Origin: Macrotrachela quadricornifera
Lineage: Eukaryota; Rotifera; Eurotatoria; Philodinida; Philodinidae
DNA length: 64,000 nucleotides
Assembly: GCA_022393335.1 (NCBI GenBank)
Contig: JAJEKB010000381.1
Location: 237,982-301,981, forward strand
Direction: 5' to 3'
Shown piece by piece: positions 37,251-48,272 of the stretch. The position numbers were made by a program, and so were the translations under genes. The notes under the pieces were generated by a model. That model saw only the letters and a list, made by a program, of their open reading frames with translations, did not search any database and was not told the origin of the DNA. The stretch's first letter is position 1; the number at the start of each line of letters is the position of its first letter.

Positions 37251-39558
37251 CCAAGTCGTAAATGGACCCGGGCATCGCCAGATGGCATTTACAAGAATAT
37301 GATTGACTTGATTCTCATCCAACAAAGATGGAAGACCTCAGTCACCAGCTGCCAAACATTTCAGAGTGCAGACATAAGCTCAGATCACTTATTAGTGTTG
37401 TGCAATATCAACTTGAAACTTAAAAAACCGCATAAAAAGCCACAGAGATGCTGCTTAGTTGTTGTGAACCGACTGAGAGATAAGAAAATAAAGCAATCAT
37501 ACAGCGCTGCTCTAACAGAACAAATGAAACATATAGAGCCATCACGTAGTCTGGAGGAACACGCCATCAAAATTACAGTAGAGGCAACTTTACCTGCAAA
37601 AAGAACAACCAAAAAACCATGGGTTTCCGAAGTGATACTAAAACTAGCAGACGAAAAACGCAGACTAAAACAACTAAAAAGCGTTTCCTTAGAATATATA
37701 CAACAATATAAATGCTTATGTAGGAAAGTTAAGTGATCAGCAAGACAGGACAAAGAACATTGGATACAAGACCAATGTGAGCAAGCTGAAAAAGGTCTAA
37801 ATATTGTAAATATTTGAGAAGCATATGGTCTCATAAAAATGTTAAGAAAACAATTTGTATCTCGATTAAATGTCATACGAAATCAAGAGAGAGCAATGTT
37901 ACAGGCAAATGACGACATCAAACGAAGGTGGACACAGTATTGCAGCAGTCTGTATAAAGTTCCTGAAGGTGGAGATGGGATGGTAAAAGAACTTGAAGAC
38001 ATTGGCCCTCCCGGAGACGAAAATCCTCAGAATATCTTGTATTCAGCGGTACAAGCAGCGATAAATTCATTGAAAAGAAATAAAGGTCCAGGATTAGACG
38101 GCATAACAGCGGAAATGCTACAAGCTGGGGGCGAACCGCTAACACGACAAATTCACAAACTCTGTAACAAAGCATGGCATGAAGGTACGATTTCAGAAGA
38201 ATGGGACAAATCTATATTGGTACCTATACCAAAAAAAGGTAACCTCAGTAATTGCTCAAACTACCAAACGATCTCTCTTATTAGTCATACAGGAAAAATA
38301 TTCCTAATAGCACTGCTATATAGATTAAAAAATCATCTAGATCCGTACCTCTCAGAAGAGCAGGTAGGATTCAGAAAAGACAGAAATACCGCACATCAAA
38401 TATTAAGGCTTAGATTATTGGCTGAAAAGGCAAAAAGACAGGGCAAGAAAATATACAACTGCTTTAGAGATTTTTAAAAAGCATTCGATACGATCAAACA
38501 TAAAATTATTTGGGCTATGCTAAAATCCTATAGTGTTGACACAAAGATTGTCACCCTGCTACAACAGATCTACGAAAAGTCACAGTCAGCTGTTCGCATT
38601 TGGAAAGATAATGGAGAGTGGTTTCGAATAGATGCAGGAACTAGATAAGGCGACTCTCTGTCACCACTCTTTTTCATCGCATATCTCGGGCGAGTAATGG
38701 ACCAGGTGAGACAGAACACCTGCGGAATCACCCTCAGTGGAATATTAATAAATAACCTGAGATTCGCCGACGATATTGACCTTATCGATGAAGACGTTAG
38801 CTCACTTCAACGCCAAATAGAGCTAACTAAAACAGCTGCTGAACAAGCTGGACTAATCTTAAATATAAATAAAACCAAAATCATGGTATTTGGAGACAGG
38901 AGTATTGATAATAGCATCTAAATAGCAGAAAACATCATAGAACACGCGGAAAAATTTGAATATCTAGGCAGTCTGCTGACATGGGACAATAACTGTCCCG
39001 AAGAAATCAAAAGGAGAATAGGAAAAGCGACAGGTGCAATGGCTTTTTTGAGACACATGGAATAGCAAGAAACTGAAGCTAGAAAATAAACTTAGAATCC
39101 TAGCCACATGGATGTTCAGTGTCCTATTATACGCGTCAGAGACATGGATCCTAAAAGTAGCAGACAGGAAAAAACTAGTGGCATTCGAAATGAAATGTTA
39201 CCGACGGGTTCTAAAAATTAATTGGTAAGATATGGTACGAAACAAAGATATCAGGAAAAAGATATCAAAGGAAAAGGCCATAACAGACATCATCAAGAAA
39301 AGGAAACTAAGGTTAGTTGGCCACATCTGCAGAATGGACGATTGTATACTAATAAAACATATAATATTTGACGAAACGGATGAAAAATCTCGAAGGTAGC
39401 GTCTATGCAGAGAATGGCTAGATGACATAACAAAATGGTGTCAGTGCAGTGAACATGACATGCTCCACCTTGCGCAAAATCGATGGGCATGGAAAAATCT
39501 GATCCCGTAAATTGATGGCCCCAACGGGCGCCAAGCCTATGGGACATGATGATGATGT
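37251..39558 (+). mobile_element. Decayed non-LTR retrotransposon (LINE), 5'-truncated
   Basis: The coding frame starts mid-way through an apurinic-type endonuclease (KWTRASPDGIYKNMIDLILI). It runs into a reverse transcriptase with NSLKRNKGPGLDGITAEM, ILVPIPKKG, the FADD catalytic box at 38763-38774, and a C-terminal region (FEYLGSLL, LLYASETWILK, RLVGHICRM). It ends in a (GAT)n tail, gggacatgatgatgatg. At least eight in-frame stops (37734, 37815, 38475, 38646, 38919, and three after 39200) and one frameshift near 39055 make it inactive. It belongs to the animal LINE group often annotated as craniofacial development protein 2-like. The 5' end is cut off, as is usual for LINE copies. It lies head-to-head against the ART-TPR gene. 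Confidence 0.93.
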
Positions 39559-39868
39559 TGGATTTTGTTTTACTCATAATATATCATCCAGAGTATCAGT
39601 TTATACAAGAAAAGTAAACACATAGTTCTACAATGAAGAATGCAAATAATAAAATGGAATATATTTGTCCCATCGATCGTTAAAGGATTAATCACAACCG
39701 TTCCTTTATTGACTTAAAACTTTCTCTTGTATTTTGTTTTCGTGTATTGATGATATTTTATTTACCGAGAGAACGTAAGATTAACAACAAATAATATGTT
39801 CAACAATTAAACGTATCTAGTATATTATTCGAAACAAAATTAAGCTTGATTAATTAGTTAATATATAA
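39559..39868. other. Flank between LINE and LigD-PE gene
   Basis: AT-rich, no gene. On the minus strand an ATG at 39577 (ATGAGTAAAACAAAATCC) lies just beyond the LINE and could be a remnant first exon of the interrupted ART-TPR gene. The last 100 bp would be the 3' UTR of the LigD-PE gene. Confidence 0.4.
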
Positions 39869-40690
39869 TTATGAACGTTTTTTTGTTGCTCGTTCAGGAG
39901 ATGTTGCCGTTGTTTGTCGATGTCTTTTTTTGTTAGAGTTAGTAGTAGTTGATGATGATTGTAAATCTCGTCTTGAACCATAATTAAGTATACGTTCAAG
40001 TACAAAATTTTCATTAGCATATTTATCTTTCTTTTTCATTAAAAGCCATTGATTTGCTCGTTGATTTGATCCAAATCGAGATCGAATCATATGAAATTCA
40101 CCTTTTAATTTTTTTCCATGAAGTATAAATGTCAATTTTCCTTTTCCTATTCCTGCATCTATATCAGTATCACCTAAAGGTTCATATGTTCCTATATCCC
40201 ATGTTCGTACTTCACCTATTACAAGAAAAAAAACAAATTATATATAATAAATATTTTCAAATTAAATATAACCAGCTCCATATTCTCCATCAGGTATTTT
40301 TCCTTCAAAATTCATGTATGGTATCGGATGATCTTCTACCATAATCGCTAAACGTTTATCACGAGGATTAAGACTTGGTCCTTTCGGTATGGACCTAATT
40401 ATATGATTTCAATCAATAATAATGTATTATTTTTCATACATACCAACTATAAAAGAAGAAAAATAACATAGAAATAAAAAAATTTTATTTTTGAATTACG
40501 TATAAATTTACCTTTTCATAACATTATTATATTCAAGTCGAAAATCAAAATGAAGTATTGATGCATGATGTTCTTGAACAACAAATCGACATTCATTTGT
40601 TTTACTATCATTATCTAATGGTTTTGGTTCATTTGTTTTATTAAAATCACGTTTTTTTTCATATTCTTTAAGTAAATTTTTCGAAGTCAT
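39869..40690 (-). CDS. DNA ligase D-type 3'-phosphoesterase (PE) domain protein
   Basis: Exons 40512-40690, 40273-40394 and 39869-40215 give 215 residues. The start has [17 protein letters not shown], the typical opening of PE domains. Then comes [19 protein letters not shown] with His41, His47, Asp49 and Arg51, and [20 protein letters not shown] with His82. These match the spacing of the metal and phosphate ligands of the Pseudomonas LigD PE domain. [25 protein letters not shown] and [12 protein letters not shown] follow. In bacteria this enzyme trims 3'-phosphates and 3'-ribonucleotides at breaks before end joining (family knowledge). Here it stands alone, with no ligase or polymerase domain. 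It has two introns of 57 and 117 bp and a basic Ser/Thr tail ending [10 protein letters not shown] that may be a nuclear signal. The introns and AT-rich codons argue against contamination. It is best explained as an old transfer from bacteria, archaea or fungi. Confidence 0.92.
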
Positions 40691-41121
40691 TTTTTTCTCC
40701 TATGAAATTAAATATAAATATCTGTTTGAATCTATCATTATATCTCTTTTTTCAAAAACACATACATCGAATTGACAAGTTGTTAAATAAAAAGATCTAT
40801 TTAATAATAATTTACCAGTAAATGAATTAATTAATTTCAATAATATCATAAAACATAATCTGATAAAATGAAAAAAGAAAACAAATTTTATTGTATTATT
40901 TTCAATAAAGTGTTTAAAAAAAGAACAATGTTAGGAAGCATATTTAAAGATTTTGATACAAAGGATCAGTCTGAGAATAGAAGAGAAAAAAAAGATATAA
41001 ACACAAACAATAAAATGAATAATATTTGATATTTTTTGTTATTTCCATTGTCACTGTATAATATTTAAAAAAAAATATCTGACAGATATACATTATAATT
41101 ATATATGATTAAACTCGATTA
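40691..41121. other. Spacer between RAPGEF1 stop and LigD-PE start
   Basis: 431 bp with AT-rich runs and no coding content. It holds the 3' UTR of RAPGEF1 and the promoter of the LigD-PE gene, both on the minus strand. Confidence 0.5.
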
Positions 41122-44100
41122 TTATGCATAAGAATTTGTTTTTTGTCTTGGTTTAATTTTTTCGGATTGTATCCATTGAGCATCTTCATTCATATAATCA
41201 TCAAAATTATTAAAAAAATACAAAATTCGATCATTACGAACAAATTTATGTTCCCTAAATGTTTAAAATTATTTAATAAGATTCTCTTCTTTTAAACTAT
41301 AAAAAAAAATATACAAACCATTTACGACAATATCGTAATTTATGTAAAATAGTAAATTGTTGCCATCGTTTCCAAAAATTAATTGTTCGACCATCTTGTA
41401 AATAATCTGAATTACCAATATGAACAAATGTTAAATCAGATAAAATTAATCCACTTTAATATAAAACAAAAAAAAAAAGAATTTTTTTTTCGAAAATTAT
41501 TATTTTTATTTATTATTTACATATAAGGGATACATGGTTGACCAACTGATGCATTTAATGCTTCACGATAATTTTTAAATGAACCAGTACTATCAATAAG
41601 TCCAGTATGTTCAGATATAGACTAAATTAAATAAAATAAAATAAATAAAAGATAAAAAAATAATAAATCTTACGTCAATAATACTTTTAGACCAATGTAA
41701 TCGTTTTAATGGACCACAATCAAGAGCAGAGAGAATAGCCAAATAAGAATTGAAATTATTTAATCGTCGTAAATGCTAAACGAACAGATTAGTTAACTAT
41801 CTATATTATTTTCTGTCCCTAATAAAATAATTTATTGAATTTCATTTGTCCATATCTACACCTTAATGCGTGTATCAAAAATGTGATCTTACTGCAGAAT
41901 TCAGACATCTGCTGGAAGTTAGACTAAGAGATTAATATTCCTGTGAAATAGTACTAGCCTGCGCTATCTTAAAATTTTTCATAGTTCATTGAGCCGTACA
42001 TATAAGCAAAAGATAGGTTCAAACGACATGGAATGTAATATTTCAAAGATTTATTTATGCATCTTTCAATCTTGTTTTGATTCTGCTTTGAAAAATTACC
42101 TTTAATATTTTAAGAAATTTTTCAAAATAAATTTCACGTTGTCGTTGAGAATTTTGTTCAAGTATTCTTGATCTTACCCTAAAAATTTCAAAAATTTTAT
42201 TTTTAAGTATTAATCAATCTATAAATTTATACCAATAAGATATATTATTAAAATGTTCTGTAAATGCAGCTAAATTTGGTGAATATTCTTCACCTTTTTC
42301 AATAGACATATATAATATTTCTGATAATTGAATTTTAAGAAATAATTCAGAATCAAGTAATGTTAATTGTTCACTTATATCAATTGAATGAAAATCAAGT
42401 AATGTTGCTCGTTTTGATGATATAGAATTTTGTATAAGTACAATATCTTGTTGAAATTGTTCAGAATTTATTTGAAATTTTTTAAAACGTTCAAGAGATT
42501 TTTTTCGTAATAATTTACCTAATTGAAGTTCACCATGACGAATTAAATTTGTTACAAAATGTGAAAGAAATTTCATTAAATAATCAGTTAATTCATTACT
42601 AAAATAATAATATGAAAAAAATATTTTAAAAAAAAAGCGTTTTTTCAATATTACTCAATTTCATCAATAACACGAATAAGAAGTGAAAATGCATATCGAG
42701 CAGTTTTTTTCTTTGTTTCAAATTGAGAAAAAAATGTATAACGTTGAATAAGTTTATCAACTAAATCAGTTGGATATACAAATGTACGATATGTTGTTAA
42801 AAATGCTTCTTGATAAACAAAATCTTTAAAAAAAAAAAATAAACTTTTTTTAAAATATAAACCAGAGATTTTTTAGTAAAAATTTAACCTTTTTTATCAG
42901 GTGATGTTGCTCGAATAATTAATGCATCAATAGAACCACCACGTAAGGAAGGATCTTCATCCTAATTTATATAAATAAAACATAATAAGATAGAAAATAA
43001 ATGTATCAAATTCTTACCAAATTAAAAATAAGTAAATGAGAAATATTTTCAAGAAAAAGATCACTATGATAATCAATTTTTAACGCATTATCATAAAGAT
43101 TAGTTACATCAATATCTTCATTATCTTTTGACTAAAAAAAAAGGATTTCAATTTAAAATAAATACATAATTAATTTAAATATATTTTTCTTACAGATTCA
43201 TTTGATTTATTAATATTTTTAATTGTTGTTGTTGTTGTTCCTTTCATTCTTAAAGAATCATCACTATTAGAAAATATTTGCATATGTTGAAAATGTTGAT
43301 GAATTTGTTCAAATAAATCTTCAAAACGACGTTGTGGCGTAGGAATAAAACATGTATCACGAAGAAATGATTCAGCTTCATTATGATCATATCGATCAAA
43401 TAAAGACATATATGCTCGAGCTAAAAGAAATTGAAAAATTTAATGAAAAAATATAACTTGATAGCTTCTTCCGTTTTTTCTTTATAATCTAACTAAGAAA
43501 ATAATAAAGTGCTTTTTAAGTACTATATTGATAATATTTCGCAAAAGAATTTTCTTAAATTATAATAAAATGTAAAAAAAAGTATTTCATCGGATTTATT
43601 TTTATCTACTTCCGTTTCCTGTTCCGTAGAAATGTTTTAATTCTTTGCGTAGTTCCTTTTCCGATTACAGTGGAAAAGGAGAAATTTATTTTTTTTTTTA
43701 TATACCTGTTTTTCGTTTTGGTGGTAATGGTGGTGCATCATTTGTTATATTATCTTTATCAGATATATTTAATTGATTTATTCTAGAAGTTACAATGGTT
43801 TTCTGTTGTTCATCATCATCATTAGATTTTTGTCGATTAATAAATGTAAATTTTTGTGTTTTTAAATCACCTTTTGGTGAATGTATAGAACAATCAGTTT
43901 TATTATAAATTTCATGAGATTCTTTTTTATCAATTATTCCTTGTCCATTATCAACTGTTGTTTTAGTAATAGTACTCTTCATTAATTTTGATATATTTGT
44001 TTCATATAATGTATCATTATTATTCTGATGATAAGACGATATTGGAATAGAAGAATGATTTTCATCGAATAAATGATCAATAGATGATGAACGAATTGTT

Positions 44101-45213
44101 GTTTTTGTACGTAATGCATCATCTAATTCACGTGTATATTTTTCAACAATTTGATTAATATCATCTACAATTAATTGTATACATTCATCATTATCTTTGT
44201 CTTGTTTAATTTTATTTGATGATGATGATGAAGAAATTATAAGAGAATTTGTACTTCCATTACTTCGAGATCGATTAGATGTAATTGTAGTTGATGATGT
44301 CACCGGACGTTTATCTCGTTTTGGAGGTAGAGCAGGAGCTAAATCATCAGTAGAACTAATTAAACATAACAAAACAAAAACAAAGATCATTCGATATAAA
44401 ATTATAAGAAAAAATTGTTTTACCTATTAGTTGATTGAAAACTTTGAAATGAATCCGAACGTGTTTCGGTACTTTGAATTGAAGATGTATCACATGCAAT
44501 TGAAATACAATTCTAAATATATATATATATATATATATCAATATATTTGAATTTAATTTTTTATCTACTTTAATTGCTTCCATAAGATCATGAGCAATTT
44601 TTTTATATTTATTATCATGAGTTACTGAAATTTTTATATCATTATTTTTTAATAAAAGTAATTCATCCGACCAATTAATTAAATCAGCTAAGAGAGAATA
44701 AACATCACTCAGTAAATGTCTTCTAAAAAAACATATATGTATTAATAGAAACGAAATTAAAAAAAAAAAGTAAATTATTTACCGAAATGATTCTGGTTCA
44801 TGTTCAAATATTCCTTTTAGAACACTATCAATATCGAATATATTTTCAATTAATGATGTAATAATACTTGCAAGAATTTCAAGTTTATTATGTGTTAAAA
44901 CTTGATCAAGATAATTTAATGATTTACATACTTCTTTTTCACTTTTATGTAATCGTTCATAACATGTTTGAGGTAACTAATATAAAACAAGAAGAAAAAA
45001 AAGTAATTATTTATTTTATTTTATCTTTTTAAAATTTATTCGTACTGATAAAGAACTATTACTGACGATAGAATTTCGATCATTGTTTTTTCGTGGTCTA
45101 TTACTGTTCTTATGATGTTTCAATGAAGAAGAATTTATTGTATCATTTTTACCATTATGTCGATTAACCATATCACCAATAACACGTCGAAGTGAATGTC
45201 GAGAAAAAGCCAT
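41122..45213 (-). CDS. RAPGEF1: Rap guanine nucleotide exchange factor 1 (C3G)
   Basis: Reading leftward from ATG 45211-45213, about 15 exons run to TAA at 41122-41124. The N-terminal helical region is followed by a Ser-rich linker with two Crk-type SH3 ligands of the form PxLPxK: PALPPKRDK near 44315 and PPLPPKRKT near 43705. A RasGEF-N (REM) domain follows (GGSIDALIIRATSPDKKDF, then YQEAFLTTYRTFVYPTDL). The catalytic CDC25 domain follows (FTEHFNNISYWVRSRILEQN, LRRLNNFNSYLAILSALDC, CIPY, LILSDLTFVHIGN). The end is QWIQSEKIKPRQK. C3G activates Rap1 at the membrane after recruitment by CRK (family knowledge). Most introns are short; those near 41780-42100 and 43420-43705 are longer. The gene lies back to back with the GST gene. 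Confidence 0.93.
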
Positions 45214-45873
45214 TGTTTTATATTTAGATTTCTATTAAATATTTAATATTAAAAAATAATAAGATAAACAATACGAAAAGAAAATAAGCATACTTATTGA
45301 ACCTCAAATTGGATCGAATGAATGCTGATGGTGGTGCATCGATCTGTCGTCACACACACACACACACACAAACACAGGTCAATGACGCGAACTAGTAGTA
45401 GTAGCAAGAACAAAAAACAACATTGCCTCCCGCCAATACCGATCAATCATCATCATCGTCGTTGGCTTTTCTATCGTAGTGTATTCTATTAGTTGTAGTA
45501 ATACACACGCCCGTTTGTTGTTTGGAATCATAGTATAGCATCTATCATTATCTAGAGAAGTGGATAGTAGAAAGAAACAGAATAGAAAAATGGAGAAAAG
45601 AAATAGACTAAGGCATTTTTCCATCTGTTAACATGAAGAAAAAAGAAAAAAAAAGAAGCAATAAACGAAAGCAATAGCAATAGCTTTATATCTATCATTA
45701 AGATCAATACAAAAAAAAAATAAATAAAATGATGACAATTTTTTTTCTTTTTTTTTTTGGCGCGCAAAAATTATTCTCTTGTCTATTTATGACTAACTAA
45801 GAAATAATTGACAATACAGGTCATTATAATCTCAATGAAAAAATAATCAACTGACAATCAATACATACAAAAA
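45214..45873. promoter_or_regulatory. Divergent upstream region of RAPGEF1 and GST
   Basis: 660 bp between opposite start codons. It has a (CA)n microsatellite at about 45351-45374 and A- and T-tracts. No motif is assigned. Confidence 0.5.
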
Positions 45874-46989
45874 ATGTCATATAAAGATCAATATATACGA
45901 CCATCACAAGTCAGTTTTTGTTCTTGAACATAAAAGAAAAAAGAAAAACGACATATGTCGACCTTTCCTTTTTATTTTTATTAATTAGGAAATTTCAGTC
46001 AAAAACGATATTTATTTTTATTGGGCTTCGGGTAGTATTCCTTGTTGGTAAATATAAAGAAAGAAAAACGATTATTTAATTATAAATATAATTATATTCA
46101 AATACAATTAGGAGAGTACAGATTGCTTTAAGTGAAAAACAAATTATCGATTATAAGCATCAAATGATTTTATTAGATCAAAATGAACATAAAATGAAAT
46201 CGATTATCAATCAAAATCTACAAGGACAAGTACATATAATAATATACAAAAACAAAATAAAGATTTACTAATTTTTTTTCTTTGAATAAAGGTACCTTTA
46301 TTTAAAATTGGAAATATTATACTCAATGAATCTTTAGCAATATGTTTCTATCTAGAAGTAGAATAAAAGAAAGATAAAATAAGAATTTTCTATTATTTAG
46401 GATATAATGAAAAATCAAGGTACTATCTTATTACCTGATGATCTAAATTTACGTGCACAAGTATTTCAATGTATTTTTGATGTATGTTATTTTATTAAAA
46501 TATTTATTTATTCAAAAAAGTAATTCTTATTTTAATCAATAGATACTTCGATTACAAAAATTCAGTAATGAAAATTTAATCTATTATATTTGGCATACGC
46601 CATCGGAACGATATAATATTGATTTATTGAAAAAACGTAAAGAGATACTTGTAGATGAATTGATCCGATGGAATAATAGATTTAAACAAAAAAATCAAGA
46701 AATTCTATATGTTATCGGCAATCTATTTACATTAGCCGACATATTTCTTTTTCCACAATTAGCTTTTCTTATTCATTGTGGTTATCCGATTCAATTGCAT
46801 GAACAACTCGGTAATGAAAAAAAAGAAAAGAAAACGAATAAACTTATATATCTAAATCTTAATTCATTCATAGATTCCTACTATAAACATCTTCGTAATC
46901 GTCCATCGATCGATCAATCATTTCCATCTCATTGGTTAACAACTACTTCTAATATATTAAACGATTGTTCTAATCTAATTCTAAAATAA
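45874..46989 (+). CDS. Glutathione S-transferase, rho-class-like
   Basis: Exons 45874-45909, 45989-46047, 46112-46229, 46292-46357, 46401-46481, 46543-46810 and 46874-46989 give 247 residues. The thioredoxin-like half has IYFYWASGSIPCWRVQIALS, where the family active-site region WxxGSxPxWR lies. Then come VPLFKIGNIILNES, the cis-Pro and glutathione-binding region, and AICFYLE. The C-terminal half has FTLADIFLFPQLAF and ends HLRNRPSIDQSFPSHWL, very like fish GST-A (rho class). It conjugates glutathione to electrophiles in the cytosol. The last intron, 46811-46873, is 63 bp with no stop, so retaining it would insert 21 residues without breaking the frame. Confidence 0.88.
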
Positions 46990-47503
46990 AAATAATCCTA
47001 AAATAATATGATGATTTTTTTTTTCGAAAATAAATATAAAATTTTAAATAAATTTTTATACATATTATTGTACCAATATATTGCAGTAATATTTATCATT
47101 AAATTTTTTTCTTTTGAATGAATTAAGTTAATATAATAATGTAAAATATTCTATTGATTGATTTAATATGTATTTTTTAATATAAATTCCAATGATCAAA
47201 TGAAGATTTTCCACCTAAAAAAACATTTTCGATTGAAAATATTTACAGAATTTATCGTTGTCAATGATATAATTAATCATTTATTCAATAATCTGATAAA
47301 AGTAGAATTCTAAGGAGAAATAGATGATCTTTGATTAGTTTTTTTTTTTGTAATAGTTGTAGTTCCATATTAGTTTTGATATTGTAGGTTTATTCATAAG
47401 GGAGACTTCGACATGAGATTTGGGGTATGTAGAATTTCCCAAAAGTTTTCGGTATATCTTTGCTGTTTGATTTAATTTTATTAATATTTCTTTTAAATAA
47501 TAG
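46990..47503. other. Intergenic, no gene seen
   Basis: AT-rich 3' flank of the GST gene, with AAATAAA motifs around 47028-47050 that could serve polyadenylation. No coding signal. Confidence 0.45.
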
Positions 47504-47866
47504 ATGAATACACCGAATTTTGTTTTTACTTTTACTTTAAGGCAATATTTACAGAAATTCATTAAAAGAGATATGAACAATGACTTTGAGAAGTGCATTA
47601 GTCTCTATCAAAATAAGGTTTCAAAGATCAACTTACTTGATATTGTCCACCTGTATTACAGTGCAAATTCAATGATTTCATTAAGGATTCCGTAGTTGCA
47701 CAAGGAATATTTGGATCCAAATACGGCAGGTGTATATATTAACCGATAGCCAAACAGATATCTGAATGATGTTAAAATTAGTACGGTTCAAGAAGTCAAA
47801 ATAATAAGAGAAGAAAACATTGTACAATTTAACTTTTTGTATTTCAATGAAAGATCGTATCTTTAA
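47504..47866 (+). pseudogene. Decayed coding fragment with two TAG stops
   Basis: A single frame keeps a coding-like composition over 121 codons. It is preceded by an acceptor-like ttaaataatag. It contains TAG at about 47693 and 47744 and ends at TAA 47864-47866. The segments read FEKCISLYQNKVSKINLLDI, LHKEYLDPNTAGVYINR and YLNDVKISTVQEVKIIREEN. I do not recognise the family. It is probably a relic of a gene. Confidence 0.35.
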
Positions 47867-48272
47867 GCTATTCTCTTGATATTTGTTCGAGTCAAAAAGA
47901 AAAATCTCAGTAGGTTCACCTATTATGGAAAAAAACTTTTAGGAAATGTTTTTTAGGATATCTTGTTTATAGTCTATTATGTTGAAATTATTATAATTAG
48001 ATTTTTTTTCAGAACCGTCAACTTCTGTTATTAATTTTTAATATTCTACTAATATTATCGTTAAAAAAAAGGTTAAAACTCTGTCAGTATGTTTTAAATA
48101 ACATTTCTTTCTAAAAAAATCGTTTATTAAAAAAAAAAACAATAAAACAATCTTAAATTATTTCTTTTTACAAATATATTATCTCTTGATTAGAATACTT
48201 AATATTGTTTGTTCAGAATACAAAAATATAATAGTATTATTTAATAGTTCTAAGCATATAGCTTACTTTTAT
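47867..48272. other. Intergenic, no gene seen
   Basis: AT-rich; includes the 3' flank of NUP98 on the minus strand. No coding signal. Confidence 0.45.

Noticed and set aside
37211..37325. N-terminal part of the ART frame beyond 37210
   Set aside because: The stretch from about 37251 is antisense LINE sequence, so the apparent start codon at 37325 is not the gene's own.
37385..37876. 163-codon minus-strand frame, and similar ones at 37918-38175 and 39198-39577
   Set aside because: They lie antisense to the LINE coding frame and show no domain of their own.
39869..40690. Bacterial contamination as the source of the LigD-type gene
   Set aside because: The gene has two in-phase GT-AG introns, the same AT-rich codon use as its neighbours, and sits in continuous sequence between animal genes.
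43420..43705. Foldback element in a RAPGEF1 intron
   Set aside because: Some cttccgttt-like words recur, but no inverted arms could be aligned.
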